Notes: a model not told the origin generated them from the sequence alone. A stretch of DNA of 64,000 nucleotides from BOG-908 sp963751795 (GCA_963751795.1 CAVVVI010000004.1:1364001-1428000), one strand, 5' to 3'. Shown: positions 36,873 through 45,301, counted from the stretch's first letter. Numbers and translations are program-made.

Positions 36873-37241
36873 ATGATGCGCAGACGAGCATGGATCGCCT
36901 TGCTGGCCGTGCCGATGGCTGCTGCCGCGCGGCCGGCGCCCGTGACGGTGCGCGGCGGCGTGCATGACGGCTACAGCCGGGTGGTGTTCGTGATGCCGCC
37001 GCACATGGCCTGCCGTTCGCTCCGCCTGGGTGGCCTGCTGGTGCTCACCTTTCCCCATGCGGGACAGGTGCCCGGGCTGGCGGCGCCCCCCGCCGGCGTG
37101 CTGTCAGTGGCGGGCGGCAGCAACCAGGCGGCACTGGGACTGACGGCCGACCAGCAGGTCCATGTGTGGCAGATCGACCGGCGCGTGGTGATCGACGTGT
37201 TCGGCCCCGGCAGTGCAGCCGCGCCACAGCGCAGCCCGTAA
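36873..37241 (+). CDS. small secreted protein with AMIN-like segment
   Basis: The 122-residue protein has a signal peptide (MRRRAWIALLAVPMAAAARP) and a beta-rich body: GYSRVVFVMP, GLLVLTFPHAG, then WQIDRRVVIDVFGPG. The 'YSRVVF ... LVLTF ... VVIDVF' pattern resembles the AMIN domain found in peptidoglycan or secretin-associated proteins, but the match is weak. No partner gene is obvious; the DUF3309 gene follows 74 bp later. Confidence 0.6.
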   Translation: MMRRRAWIALLAVPMAAAARPAPVTVRGGVHDGYSRVVFVMPPHMACRSLRLGGLLVLTFPHAGQVPGLAAPPAGVLSVAGGSNQAALGLTADQQVHVWQIDRRVVIDVFGPGSAAAPQRSP

Positions 37242-37315
37242 GCGCGCTGTTTCTGCAACTTTCTCGCCGCCGGCCGGTTCATTATGCCTTCGCGACTATT
37301 GCTAGGGGACACACC

Positions 37316-37486
37316 ATGGGCCTGATCCTTCTCATCATTCTCGTCATCCTGCTGTTCGGCGGTGGCCTCGGCACCACCATCGGCGGCTGGGGCGGCACGG
37401 AATACGGCCATTATGGCTATGGCGGCATCGGCCTGGGCACCATCCTGCTGATCGTGCTCATCGTCATGCTGCTGCGCCGCGCGTAG
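37316..37486 (+). CDS. DUF3309 small membrane protein
   Basis: The 56-residue protein consists of a hydrophobic helix (GLILLIILVILLFGGG), a Gly/Tyr-rich loop (WGGTEYGHYGYGG) and a second helix (GTILLIVLIVMLLRR). This is the DUF3309 layout, thought to be a small inner-membrane protein. ATG 37316 has AGGGG 8-12 bp upstream, and the family start is MGLILLI; earlier in-frame codons would add an unrelated leader. Confidence 0.85.
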   Translation: MGLILLIILVILLFGGGLGTTIGGWGGTEYGHYGYGGIGLGTILLIVLIVMLLRRA

Positions 37487-37497
37487 CAGACGCCCTA

Positions 37498-37525
37498 CGG
37501 CGGCCGGGACGTCTCCTGGCCGCCG
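37498..37525. terminator. GC-rich hairpin between convergent genes
   Basis: CGGCGGCC and GGCCGCCG pair around a 12-bp loop, between DUF3309 (+) and mnmA (-). There is no T run on either strand, so termination is uncertain. Confidence 0.35.
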
Positions 37526-37533
37526 GTTCGCAG

Positions 37534-38598
37534 CTAGCTGCGGGTGATGAACCCGCCACCCAGCACCCGGTCGCCGCTGTAGAGAACGCAAGCCTGGCCG
37601 GGGGCCGGCAGCGCGGGCAGCGCGAGATCGACAAGGGCACCCGTGCCCTCCGGATGCACGACGGCCTCCCGCAGCATGTCATGCGCGCGCAGCTTGACCT
37701 GGCAGGCCACGCCGCCCGGCGGCGCATCGATAAGCCAGTTCATGTCGCGCAACACGATTCGGCTGACGCCGGTGCTGCGCGGCCCGACCACCAGGCGCCG
37801 CGTCGCCGGCTCGATGGCCACCACCACCTGCGCCTCGGTTCCCCGGTGGCCGATGTTGCCGAGGCGCTTGGCCTGGCCCACGGTGTAGCGCGCCACGCCC
37901 TGGTGGCGGCCGAGCACGCTCCCGTCCTGCGCCACGATGTCACCGGGTTCGGCCGCTTCCGGCCGCAGCCGCGCCACCAGGTCGGCGTAGCTGCCATCGG
38001 GGACGAAGCAGAGATCCTGGCTGTCCGGCTTGGCGGCCACGGCGAGCCCCAGCCTGGCCGCCGCCGTGCGGGTGGCGGCCTTGTCGGGCAGGTCGCCGAG
38101 CGGAAAGCGGCAGAATGCCAGCTGCGCGCGGGTGGTGGCGAACAGGAACCAGCTCTGGTCGCGCTGCGCATCGGCAGCCCGGTGCAGCTCGGGCCCGTCC
38201 GGTCCGTCCACCCGGCGTACGTAGTGGCCGGTGGCCATCGCCTCGGCACCCAGATCGCGCGCCATGCCCAGCAGATCAGTGAATTTCGGCCCCTGGTTGC
38301 AGCGCACGCAGGGCACCGGCGTCTCGCCGGCGGCGTAGGAGGCAGCGAAATCGTCGATAACGGCAGCGCGGAACCGGGCTTCGGCATCGATCACGTAATG
38401 CGGGATGCCCAGATGGTCGGCGACGTTGCGGGCGTCGTGGATGTCCTGCCCGGCGCAGCACGCGCCCTTCCTGGCCGTGGCGGCCCCGTGATCGTACAGC
38501 TGGAGCGTGACGCCGATCACCTCATGACCCGCCTCGTGCAGCAGCCCGGCCACGACGCTGCTGTCCACGCCGCCGGACATGGCTACGACTACCCGCAT
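37534..38598 (-). CDS. mnmA: tRNA 2-thiouridine(34) synthase MnmA
   Basis: The product is 354 residues from ATG 38598, the family start MRVVVAMSGGVDSS. AGGA lies 9-12 bp upstream of this ATG; an ATG at 38613 adds five residues. MnmA thiolates U34 of Lys, Glu and Gln tRNAs using sulfur from a relay. The PP-loop SGGVDSS is at residues 8-14, the catalytic Cys pair is in VPCVRCNQ and in SQDLCFVPDG, and GHYVRR and HRGTEAQ are also present. No close operon partner is seen. Confidence 0.95.
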   Translation of the reverse strand: MRVVVAMSGGVDSSVVAGLLHEAGHEVIGVTLQLYDHGAATARKGACCAGQDIHDARNVADHLGIPHYVIDAEARFRAAVIDDFAASYAAGETPVPCVRCNQGPKFTDLLGMARDLGAEAMATGHYVRRVDGPDGPELHRAADAQRDQSWFLFATTRAQLAFCRFPLGDLPDKAATRTAAARLGLAVAAKPDSQDLCFVPDGSYADLVARLRPEAAEPGDIVAQDGSVLGRHQGVARYTVGQAKRLGNIGHRGTEAQVVVAIEPATRRLVVGPRSTGVSRIVLRDMNWLIDAPPGGVACQVKLRAHDMLREAVVHPEGTGALVDLALPALPAPGQACVLYSGDRVLGGGFITRS

Positions 38599-38743
38599 CT
38601 CGACTTCCTGCATAACGCCCCGCGGTCACCCGCAGCCGGCAGACACGCATCTGGCGCGTCGCGGCCGAGGATCATCCCATGGGCGGCAAAAAACTGCCCG
38701 GCGCGCCCGGCATGCGGGCGCCGTCGCGGCGAGCTGGCCGGCT

Positions 38744-39217
38744 TCAGGAGGTCTTGGCTGAAGTGCCCGCCGCCTGGACCGTGACACCTACATTGAGCGT
38801 GGTCACCGCGGTCTGTCCGCGCAGGATCAGTCGGACGACGAAGCTGTCCGGGCCGACATAGCCCGCCTTGGCGGCGTATTCGATGCTGGTCTTGCCGTTG
38901 TATTTCACCACCGTCTCGTCGCCATGCATGGGCCGCGTGGGCACCAGCGGCGCATCGTAAGGGTGGCCGTTGCCGGCCGTCAGCGACGCGGCACAGAAGC
39001 CGCCATCGTTGCTGATCACCATGCTGACGCTGGCGGTGCCGCCATCGGCCACGTGGAACGGCGCCACCGTGCACAGGGCGGCCGGCGGCGGGCCAAGATG
39101 CGGCGGCAGCGGCGGCGGCGCTTCGGCCACCGGCGCCGGCGGCTTCGCGCAGCCGGACAGCAGCAGCCCCAGCATCAGCGTGCCGGAGACCAGGAAAGGG
39201 GCAAGACGTGGCTGCAC
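38744..39217 (-). CDS. putative lipoprotein
   Basis: I take GTG 39217 as start, because GGAG lies about 10 bp upstream and it gives a compact signal peptide ending in the lipobox LLLSGC (Cys at residue 23). ATG codons at 39250 and 39283 in the same frame lack ribosome-binding sites. After a proline-rich linker (APPPLPPHLGPPP) there is a beta-rich domain: GGTASVSMVISNDGG, VKYNGKTSIEYAAKAGYVGPDSFVVRL and TTLNVGVTVQ, like an Ig-type or cadherin-like fold. Function unknown. Confidence 0.7.
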   Translation of the reverse strand: MQPRLAPFLVSGTLMLGLLLSGCAKPPAPVAEAPPPLPPHLGPPPAALCTVAPFHVADGGTASVSMVISNDGGFCAASLTAGNGHPYDAPLVPTRPMHGDETVVKYNGKTSIEYAAKAGYVGPDSFVVRLILRGQTAVTTLNVGVTVQAAGTSAKTS

Positions 39218-39391
39218 GAGAGGGCGACTCCGCGATGGAGCAGAGCGCATAGCGTGGGCAGGCGCGGCAGGCCAGTGCCGCATCGGTGTAACCCGGCCGG
39301 GGCGGCCGCCGATTAACGGTTGCGCGGCGTGCCAAGTCCCGATTTATCTCTGCCGCAGCCGATCACCCGGGCCAGCCGAATGGAGTTCCTG

Positions 39392-39952
39392 ATGCGCGTA
39401 CTGACCTTCGCAGCCCTTTCCGCCACCCTGCTGGCCGCGCCGGCTTTGCAGGCCGCCACCAAGCATGCGCGCGCCTCCCGGGCGGCGCCGATGGGCGCGC
39501 TTTCCTGCGTGTTCGACCAGGACCGATCGGCCTTCGACATCGAGGGGCTGAAGAGCCAGATGATGGTGACCGCGATCACCTGCCACAATCAGGACAAGTA
39601 CAACGCCTTCCTCGAGCGCTACCGGCCCGAAGTGGCCGATGCCGAGCAGATCCTGCAGGGCTACTTCAAGCGGTCCTACGGCAAGGCCGGGGCGAAGAAC
39701 TACGACGAATACATGACGCAGCTGGCCGACAATCAGGAGCAGGTGACGCTTAAGGCGGGCACGGCCTATTGCGAGAACCTCAACGAGATGTACGACGAGG
39801 TGATGAGCCTGCACGACGGCACCGAGCTGCACGATTACAGCAACGCCAAGCAGCTCTATCAGCCGGCGACGTTCGAAACCTGCGCCGGCACGCCGCCGCC
39901 GGCCGCCTCCACGCATCGCACGAAGCACAGCGGCAAGGCGCGCAAGGCCTAG
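39392..39952 (+). CDS. secreted protein of unknown function
   Basis: The 186-residue protein has a signal peptide (VLTFAALSATLLAAPALQA) and four cysteines that may form two disulfides (ALSCVFD, AITCHNQ, AYCENLN, ETCAGTP). It contains GYFKRSYGK and EYMTQLADNQEQV and ends with a Lys/Arg-rich tail. GGAG sits 8 bp upstream of ATG 39392; an in-frame ATG at 39380 would include it. I do not recognise a family beyond conserved hypothetical proteins of the acetic acid bacterium group. Confidence 0.7.
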   Translation: MRVLTFAALSATLLAAPALQAATKHARASRAAPMGALSCVFDQDRSAFDIEGLKSQMMVTAITCHNQDKYNAFLERYRPEVADAEQILQGYFKRSYGKAGAKNYDEYMTQLADNQEQVTLKAGTAYCENLNEMYDEVMSLHDGTELHDYSNAKQLYQPATFETCAGTPPPAASTHRTKHSGKARKA

Positions 39953-39967
39953 CGCTCCTCTGTCCGT

Positions 39968-39999
39968 TGGGGGGGCGTCCGCGCCGGCCGCTCCCCCCA
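39968..39999. terminator. G/C hairpin between convergent genes
   Basis: TGGGGGG...GCG and CGCTCCCCCCA form an imperfect stem between the secreted protein gene and the first ompA gene. Neither strand has a clear T run. Confidence 0.4.
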
Positions 40000-40005
40000 G
40001 CGGCG

Positions 40006-41118
40006 CTACTTGAGGATGATTTCCACGCGGCGGTTCTGCGGCTCGCGCACGCCCTTGGCAGTCTGCACCAGAGGGTTGCTCTCGCCGTAGCCGTGGATGC
40101 CGATCTCGCTGCGGTTCACACCGTCGCGCACCAGCTCGGCTTCCACGCTCTGGGCGCGCCGGACGGACAGGCGCTGGTTGTAGGCGGCCGTGCCCGAAAG
40201 ATCGGTGTAGCCGTTCACTTCGATCGTCGTCGTCTGCACATGCGTCGAAGCCTGCGCGGCTTCGGACACGATCTGGCGGGCACGCGCCGTGAGGTCCGCA
40301 CGGTCCCAATCGAAGAACACCAGATAGGTGCGGGCGGGCTGCACGGGCGGGCTCGCCTGCACCTGCTCGGCCTGCTTTTCGGCCATGGCCACCCGGGGCG
40401 TGAACAGGGCGTAGCGCAGGCCGAGGATGGCGCTGTGGTTGTAGTCGCTGGTGGTATCCACGTTGCCGCGCGCGATGCTCAGCGGCTTGGGCCCGAACGG
40501 GCCGTGCTCGCCGATCGAGGCGCCGTTGAACTGGCCGTTCTCGGCGACGCTGAAGAAGCGGTACTCGGCCGTGAGCGACAGGCCGGGCACGAAGGCGATC
40601 GGGAAGGACAGGCCGAAGATGCCCTGGTAGGCCAGCGCGCCATGCGTGCCGTCGGCGCGGAAGGCGTACGGGGTGGTGGTGGCGACGTCCTGGATGTGAT
40701 CCCAGCGGGCAAAGCTGTAGCCGGCGCCGGCGCCGAAATAAGGGTAGACGTAGGGGCTGCCGACATCGAGGTCGAACAGCACGTTGGCCATGCCGCCATA
40801 GTTCTGCTGCTCGCCGCCGGCCCGCGTGGGGAACGGCGTGCCGAGATACTGGCGCAGGCCGTTATAGCGCCAGTCGCCCTCGATCTCGACGCGGAAGCCG
40901 TTGCCGAAGCCGTAACCGATGGCGCCCACGCCCACCGCGCCGCCCGTATCGAACCGCAGCTTGCCCGCGGGGAAGGCCGGGTTCAGCCGCACCGTCTCGT
41001 CCTGGATCAGGTTGCCGCCGCCACCCAGGCTCACATACGGGCCGGTGACGGGCTGGGCGTGCGCGGCGCCGGCCAGGCCGGCCAGGCTGGCGGTGGTGAG
41101 CAGGAAGCGGCGGATCAT
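40006..41118 (-). CDS. OmpA-family outer membrane protein (copy 1)
   Basis: The 370-residue protein has a signal peptide (IRRFLLTTASLAGLAGAAHAQ), an N-terminal beta-barrel of alternating strands (residues 23-235, GAGAGYSFARWD, GLRYALFTP) and a peptidoglycan-binding OmpA domain: YLVFFDWDRADLT, NGYTDLSGTAAYNQRLSVRRA, GYGESNPLV and QNRRVEIILK. ATG 41118 has CAGGAG 6-11 bp upstream. The OmpA domain links the outer membrane to the cell wall. It lies downstream of a paralogue in the same orientation, 156 bp away, and shares an almost identical 3' end with it. Confidence 0.93.
   Translation of the reverse strand: MIRRFLLTTASLAGLAGAAHAQPVTGPYVSLGGGGNLIQDETVRLNPAFPAGKLRFDTGGAVGVGAIGYGFGNGFRVEIEGDWRYNGLRQYLGTPFPTRAGGEQQNYGGMANVLFDLDVGSPYVYPYFGAGAGYSFARWDHIQDVATTTPYAFRADGTHGALAYQGIFGLSFPIAFVPGLSLTAEYRFFSVAENGQFNGASIGEHGPFGPKPLSIARGNVDTTSDYNHSAILGLRYALFTPRVAMAEKQAEQVQASPPVQPARTYLVFFDWDRADLTARARQIVSEAAQASTHVQTTTIEVNGYTDLSGTAAYNQRLSVRRAQSVEAELVRDGVNRSEIGIHGYGESNPLVQTAKGVREPQNRRVEIILK
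40011..40378 (-). repeat. near-identical ompA 3' segment, copy 1
   Basis: This 368-bp segment matches 41278-41645 at all but about 14 positions by eye. Most differences are silent. It encodes the linker and OmpA domain. The N-terminal barrels are far less alike, so the similarity is confined to the 3' third. Confidence 0.85.
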
Positions 41119-41218
41119 GGTGGTCTCCTGGGTCGGCGAGAGGCAGACGCGGCGGTGGCGGAGGTGTGCGGCGGGCGACCGGACGAGCCATACCGGTTCG
41201 CCCAGGCGCCCGAAACAG

Positions 41219-41244
41219 AAAAGGGAGGGCCGACCGGCCCTCCC
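41219..41244 (-). terminator. intrinsic terminator after the second ompA gene
   Basis: On the minus strand GGGAGGGCC, loop GGTC, GGCCCTCCC is followed by TTTTCTGTTT. The 9-bp stem and T-rich tail 30 bp after the stop make this a good intrinsic terminator, separating the two ompA genes. Confidence 0.8.
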
Positions 41245-41274
41245 TTCCTGCGATGCGTGTCGGGAAATCGCCTC

Positions 41275-42402
41275 TTACTTGAGGATGATTTCCACGCGGC
41301 GGTTCTGCGGCTCGCGCACACCCTTGGCGGTCTGCACGAGAGGGTTGCTCTCGCCGTAGCCGTGGATGCTGATCTCGCTGCGGTTCACACCGTCGCGCAC
41401 CAGTTCGGCTTCCACGCTCTGGGCGCGGCGGACGGACAGGCGCTGGTTGTAGGCGGCCGTGCCGGAGAGGTCGGTGTAGCCGTTCACTTCGATCGTCGTC
41501 GTCTGCACGTGCGTCGAAGCCTGCGCGGCCTCGGACACGATCTGGCGGGCACGCGCCGTCAGGTCCGCACGGTCCCAGTCGAAGAACACCAGGTAGGTGC
41601 GGGCGGGCTGCACGGGCGGCGTCGCCTGCACCTGCTCGGCCTGCTTCTGCACCACCGGCGGCGCCGGCGAGAACAGCGCGTAGCGAAGGCCGACGAGGCC
41701 CGAGTAGTTGATCGTGTTGTCGGTGCGGAAGTTCACGCGCGTGGCAACGCCCGGTGCGAAGAACTGGCCGTGGTAGTTCTGCTGCTCGGGAATGGCCGAG
41801 ACGCGACCTTCGACGGTCAGAGCCAGGCCGGGAACCGCATCGATGTTGTAGGCGACGCCGAGGATGCCCTGGGCGGCGAAGTTGCCCTGCGTGTTGGTCT
41901 CGCGGATGAAGATCGGCGAGACGACGCCGCCCGCGGTCGAGTAGCCGGCAGCGCGGCCGTTCTGGAACTTCACCTGGTCATAGCCGGCGCCGATGCCGAC
42001 ATACGGGGCCAGCGGCAGGCCGAAGGGCGACAGGTCGAAGTCATACAGGACGTTGACGAAGCCCTTGTACTGCTCCTCGCGGCCGCCGCCGTTCAGGCTG
42101 GCGAACGAGGTGATGGTGTTCTTGCTGTAGTCGCCCTGCAGCTCGATGCGGAAGCCGTTGCCCAGGCCATAGCCGATGGCGGCCGAGCCCATGACGTTGC
42201 CGTCAACCCGGATGTGGCCGTTATTGCGCACGCCATAGCTGGTGGCACCCAGCGCCGGGATGTCGAGGCGGGTGATGTTCTGGTCCTGGATGTAGTTTCC
42301 GCCGGCGCCGAGGCTGACATACGGGCCGGTGACTGGCTGCGCCAAGGCGGCGGCGGGCGCCGCGAACATGGTAGCGACCAGAAGCGCATTCCTGAGCTTC
42401 AT
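41275..42402 (-). CDS. OmpA-family outer membrane protein (copy 2)
   Basis: The 375-residue protein has a signal peptide (KLRNALLVATMFAAPAAALAQ), a barrel domain opening with VTGPYVSLGAGGNYIQDQN as in its neighbour, and a C-terminal OmpA domain identical to copy 1 in nearly every residue. ATG 42402 is preceded by AGGAGA at 8-13 bp, a strong ribosome-binding site; an in-frame start at 42570 would add an unlikely 56-residue leader. The two genes are probably a tandem duplication. This copy has its own terminator. Confidence 0.93.
   Translation of the reverse strand: MKLRNALLVATMFAAPAAALAQPVTGPYVSLGAGGNYIQDQNITRLDIPALGATSYGVRNNGHIRVDGNVMGSAAIGYGLGNGFRIELQGDYSKNTITSFASLNGGGREEQYKGFVNVLYDFDLSPFGLPLAPYVGIGAGYDQVKFQNGRAAGYSTAGGVVSPIFIRETNTQGNFAAQGILGVAYNIDAVPGLALTVEGRVSAIPEQQNYHGQFFAPGVATRVNFRTDNTINYSGLVGLRYALFSPAPPVVQKQAEQVQATPPVQPARTYLVFFDWDRADLTARARQIVSEAAQASTHVQTTTIEVNGYTDLSGTAAYNQRLSVRRAQSVEAELVRDGVNRSEISIHGYGESNPLVQTAKGVREPQNRRVEIILK
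41278..41645 (-). repeat. near-identical ompA 3' segment, copy 2
   Basis: Partner of 40011-40378; see there. Both are in direct orientation, about 1.27 kb apart, so recombination between them could delete or exchange barrel domains. Confidence 0.85.
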
Positions 42403-42718
42403 TACGAGTATCTCCTGTTTCACTGTCTCTGGCCCATGCGCAGCAACCGCACCGCGTCTGGCTTCCGGGGACGACAACGCAGCATCTATGACGGCGGATC
42501 GCCGGAAGCGAGCGCGGCGTGACGGGTAGGCCCGCTGTGTGGCGGAACTGACACAGCAGGTGAGACGCACCGCATAGATGCCGGAGGTTACTCACTAAAG
42601 CGTGATTTCCGCAGCGCGACACGGGCGTGTCCGTAACGAGCCGCCGACGCGGATGCCGGCGGCCGGCTGCATAAGAGTATAGTGACGCCCCACCCTCAAT
42701 CGCGAGTACGACCGATCC
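42403..42718. other. 316-bp intergenic region between divergent ompA and dehydrogenase genes
   Basis: Less GC-rich than its flanks. TATAGT at 42678-42683 could be a -10 box for the + strand gene, but no good -35 lies 16-18 bp upstream. The ompA-proximal part should hold its promoter and a long 5' leader; I could not pick a convincing one. Confidence 0.5.
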
Positions 42719-43679
42719 ATGCCGAGCCCCCGCCCGACGCTGATGCTGACCACGCTGCTGCCGCCCGCCATCATGGCGCGCGCCGAACTGGCCTACGCCG
42801 TTCGCATGCCAGGCCAGCACGCGTGGCGTGACTGGCTAACCCAGGCCGAAGGGGCCGACGCGGTCATCTGCATCCCCGGCTACCGGTTCGACGCGGAGGT
42901 GATCGCCTCACTGCCGGCCAGCGTGCGCGTCATCGGCACGTTCAGCGTCGGCACCGAGCACATCGACCTCGCGGCAGCCGCGGCGCGCGGCATCGCCGTG
43001 GTGAACACGCCGGGCGTGCTGTCGCAGGCGACGGCGGAGTTCACCATGGCGCTGATGCTGGCCGCCGCCCGCAGGGTGGGGGCGGGCGAGCGGCTGGTGC
43101 GCGCCGGCGGCTGGCGGGGCTGGACGACGCGGGACTTCTTGGGCACCGACATTTCCGGCAAGCGGCTCGGCATCTTCGGCATGGGGCGCATCGGCCAGCG
43201 CTTTGGCCCACATCGCCGCCGCCGGGTTCGGCATGGAGGTGCACTACCGCAACCGCACCCGGCTCGACCCAGCGCTGGAGGCCGGCGCTACCTTCCACGC
43301 CGACGACGAGAGTTTCCTGGCCGCCAGCCAGGTGCTGTGCCTGCTCGCCCCGGGCGGCCCGGCCACGCAAGGCTGGCTGGATGCACGCCGCTTGGCCGCC
43401 CTGCCCGCCGGCGCCATCGTGGTGAACACCGCCCGCGGCACGCTGGTGGACGATGCGGCGCTGGTGGCCGCCTTGCACTCCGGCCACGTGGCCGCCGCGG
43501 CGCTGGACGTGTTCCCGCGCGAGCCCGAGGTGCCGGACGCCTATCTCGGCCTGGAGAACGTGGTGCTGACCCCGCATATCGCGACGGCCACCACGGAGAC
43601 GCGCGACGCCATGGGCCACGCCGTGCTGGACGGGGTGGCGGCCGCGCTGGCGCAACCCCGCGCCGCGCCCCAGGGGTGA
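42719..43679 (+). CDS. D-2-hydroxyacid dehydrogenase, one frame break
   Basis: An NAD(P)-dependent 2-hydroxyacid dehydrogenase, perhaps glyoxylate/hydroxypyruvate reductase type. The substrate domain shows GTFSVGTEHIDLAAAAARGIAVVNTPGVLSQATAEFT. The Rossmann motif is GIFGMGRIGQ, followed by VNTARGTLVDDAAL, ALDVFPREP and the catalytic His in LTPHIATAT. The frame breaks just after GRIGQR near 43199; removing one base (for instance one T of TTT) gives LAHIAAAGFGMEVHYRNR to the stop at 43679, about 319 residues. An assembly insertion is likely. The gene is divergent from ompA and is followed by a terminator. Confidence 0.9.
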
Positions 43680-43680
43680 G

Positions 43681-43716
43681 ACGCCGGCCCGAACCGGGGC
43701 CGGGCACCGGCGTTTT
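43681..43716 (+). terminator. intrinsic terminator after the dehydrogenase gene
   Basis: ACGCCGGCCCG pairs with CGGG and CCGGCGT across a short loop and one bulge; TTTT follows immediately. It starts 2 bp after the stop. Confidence 0.65.
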
Positions 43717-43745
43717 GGTGGCTGATACAATGCAGGAGAGCCGTC

Positions 43746-44184
43746 ATGACGCGCTTGTCCACGATCATCGGTGCGGCGGCCCTGGCCTGGGCGGCTGCGG
43801 CGACGCCCGGCCTGGCTGCCAACGCCAATAACCCATACGGCAATATCGACCGCAGCAACGACGTCGGCAACGACACCGGCGACTCTCAGGTGGAGCGGCT
43901 GAACGAAGCCCAGCTGAACGGCGGCACGCCTGCGCGCGGGACGCCCGATGGCGGCTTACGGCGCGGCGCGGCGTTACCCCGGCTATGCACCGCCCGGTTA
44001 TGCGCAATCAGGATACCCGCCCGCCGGCTATGCGCGCCCGGGCTATGGCGGCTCCGGGTACGCGCCCCAGGGCTACCCGGCCCCAGGCTACGCGCAACAA
44101 GGCTATCCGGCGCAGGGCTATTCGCAGCAGGGCTATCCGCCTCCCGGCTACGCGCAGCCCGGCTACCCGCCCGCCGGCTATTGA
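43746..44184 (+). CDS. secreted Gly/Tyr/Pro-rich repeat protein, one frame break
   Basis: It begins with a signal peptide (TRLSTIIGAAALAWAAAATPGLA) and a conserved NNPYGNIDRSNDVGNDTGDSQVERLNEAQLN segment, then breaks frame near 43935 in GCGCGGGACG. With one G removed it continues into about ten repeats of the type PGYAQ / GYPPAGYA up to the stop at 44184, about 145 residues in all. Such Tyr-Gly-Pro repeats are seen in disordered or adhesive envelope proteins. Function unknown. The start has GCAGGAG 8-14 bp upstream. Confidence 0.7.
43978..44182 (+). repeat. tandem degenerate repeat coding for GYxxPGY units
   Basis: About ten imperfect units of roughly 18-24 bp, each with GGCTA(T/C) and CCG-rich spacers, within the Gly/Tyr-rich protein gene. 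It looks like a coding minisatellite that may vary in copy number. Confidence 0.75.
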
Positions 44185-44189
44185 AGGCA

Positions 44190-44220
44190 CAGGCACGGCG
44201 GACGAGCGCCGCCGTGCCTG
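44190..44220. terminator. 12-bp perfect hairpin between convergent genes
   Basis: CAGGCACGGCGG and CCGCCGTGCCTG pair around a 7-bp loop. It lies between the stops of the repeat protein (+) and the small secreted protein (-). It lacks a T run but is well placed as a two-way terminator. Confidence 0.55.
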
Positions 44221-44227
44221 ACGGTGA

Positions 44228-44461
44228 TCAACGCGGGCCGATGGCCGCGTCGGTGGCGGCAGCGTTGGCTGCGTGGGCAGCTACGGCGGCCTTGCGGTAG
44301 TGGCCATGGCGCGCGGCGCGGCGGGCCACCACGCGGTCGTGGTGGGCGATGGCAGCGTTGACGGCAGGATTGGCATCCGGACCGGCCGGGGGCGCGATCT
44401 GCGCCGCGGCGGGCAGCGCGGTGGCCAGGGCGATTACGGCGGCGATGATGGTCGTTTTCAT
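44228..44461 (-). CDS. small secreted Ala/His-rich protein
   Basis: The 77-residue product has a signal peptide (KTTIIAAVIALATALPAAAQ) and a basic, Ala- and His-rich mature part (AIAHHDRVVARRAARHGHYRK). GGAG lies 8-11 bp before ATG 44461. No known domain is recognised; small periplasmic or acid-resistance-type proteins can look like this. It is divergent from the glycine-rich lipoprotein gene. Confidence 0.7.
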   Translation of the reverse strand: MKTTIIAAVIALATALPAAAQIAPPAGPDANPAVNAAIAHHDRVVARRAARHGHYRKAAVAAHAANAAATDAAIGPR

Positions 44462-44669
44462 GGAAAGCTCCTGGTGGAAGTGCAGCAGGCGCAGATTCGC
44501 CGCCGCGCACGGCGTAATCAAGGCAGCATCGTCACGAAGCATTGCAGCGCGATCCCGCCTGCCGCGGGCCGCCACGTGACGAAAGGTGAACATTCGTATC
44601 ATGCCGCTGCGCTGTGCCGCGCGTGCGCCATCTGCTGGCCGACGATCATCGCATAACAGGGACTGAAGT

Positions 44670-45224
44670 ATGAGTTCGAGGTGCGTTCTGCCGATTGCCT
44701 GGGCCACGCTCGCTTTGGCTGGCTGTGCCGCTACGGTGACGCCGGTTGTCGCCGTGCCCGGCCCCAACAAGGATCTGGCGGTTTTCCAGAGGGACGAGAC
44801 GGCCTGCAGAACCGCGGCCGCCGAGGCGGCGGTGCCGGCGGGTGATGCCGCGAATACCAGCGCCCGTTGGAGCCGCTACTTCGCCGCGTACGCGCAATGC
44901 GCCGCCTCGCATGGCGATGCGGTGCAGCCGGTGCCCTGGGCCGCCGCCGGTGTCGGTTTCAACGACCCCGCCGTGCCCTACGGCTACGGCTACGGCTACG
45001 GTTATGCCTACCCTTACACCTACGGCTACCCGATCGCCTTCGGCTACCCGTATGGCTTCTACCCCGGCATCGGCTACGGGCTCGGCTACGGCTATGGCTT
45101 CGGCTACGGCTTCTACGGGCGGTTCGGCTATGGCGGCTACCGCGGCTTTTCCGGCGGCGGTTTCCATGGTGGCCACGGTGGCTATGGCGGCTTCCACGGT
45201 GGCGGCACCGGCTTCCACCACTGA
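44670..45224 (+). CDS. glycine/tyrosine-rich lipoprotein
   Basis: The 184-residue protein has a lipoprotein signal (LPIAWATLALAGC, Cys at residue 19), a conserved middle that looks like a DUF of acetic acid bacteria (KDLAVFQRDETACRTAAAEAA, RYFAAYAQCAASHG), then a Gly/Tyr tail (GYGYGYAYPYTYGYP, later GGGFHGGHGGYGGFHGGG). The tail is likely disordered and exposed. ATG 44670 has AACAGGGACTG upstream, a weak site. It is the second Gly/Tyr-rich secreted protein within 1 kb. Confidence 0.8.
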   Translation: MSSRCVLPIAWATLALAGCAATVTPVVAVPGPNKDLAVFQRDETACRTAAAEAAVPAGDAANTSARWSRYFAAYAQCAASHGDAVQPVPWAAAGVGFNDPAVPYGYGYGYGYAYPYTYGYPIAFGYPYGFYPGIGYGLGYGYGFGYGFYGRFGYGGYRGFSGGGFHGGHGGYGGFHGGGTGFHH

Positions 45225-45274
45225 GCCATCGCGGCTGGCGACACGCACCATCGTTGCTTGTAGCCAGACCGGCG

Positions 45275-45301
45275 CCATCGCCCTCTCCGCGGGGGCGATG
45301 G
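45275..45301. terminator. hairpin overlapping the tRNA-Val CCA end
   Basis: CCATCGCCC and GGGCGATGG form a 9-bp stem. On the minus strand it begins at the CCA of tRNA-Val, and on the + strand it follows the lipoprotein gene. It may end both transcripts; no T run. Confidence 0.4.

Noticed and set aside
39769..42522. A 917-codon open frame on the + strand across both ompA genes
   Set aside because: It is antisense to two clear OmpA genes with good ribosome-binding sites. Its Val/Ala/His-rich translation repeats itself only because the ompA 3' ends are duplicated.
43978..44182. Repeats near 44 kb as a CRISPR array
   Set aside because: Units are degenerate, in frame and encode a GYxxPGY protein repeat; there are no unique spacers.
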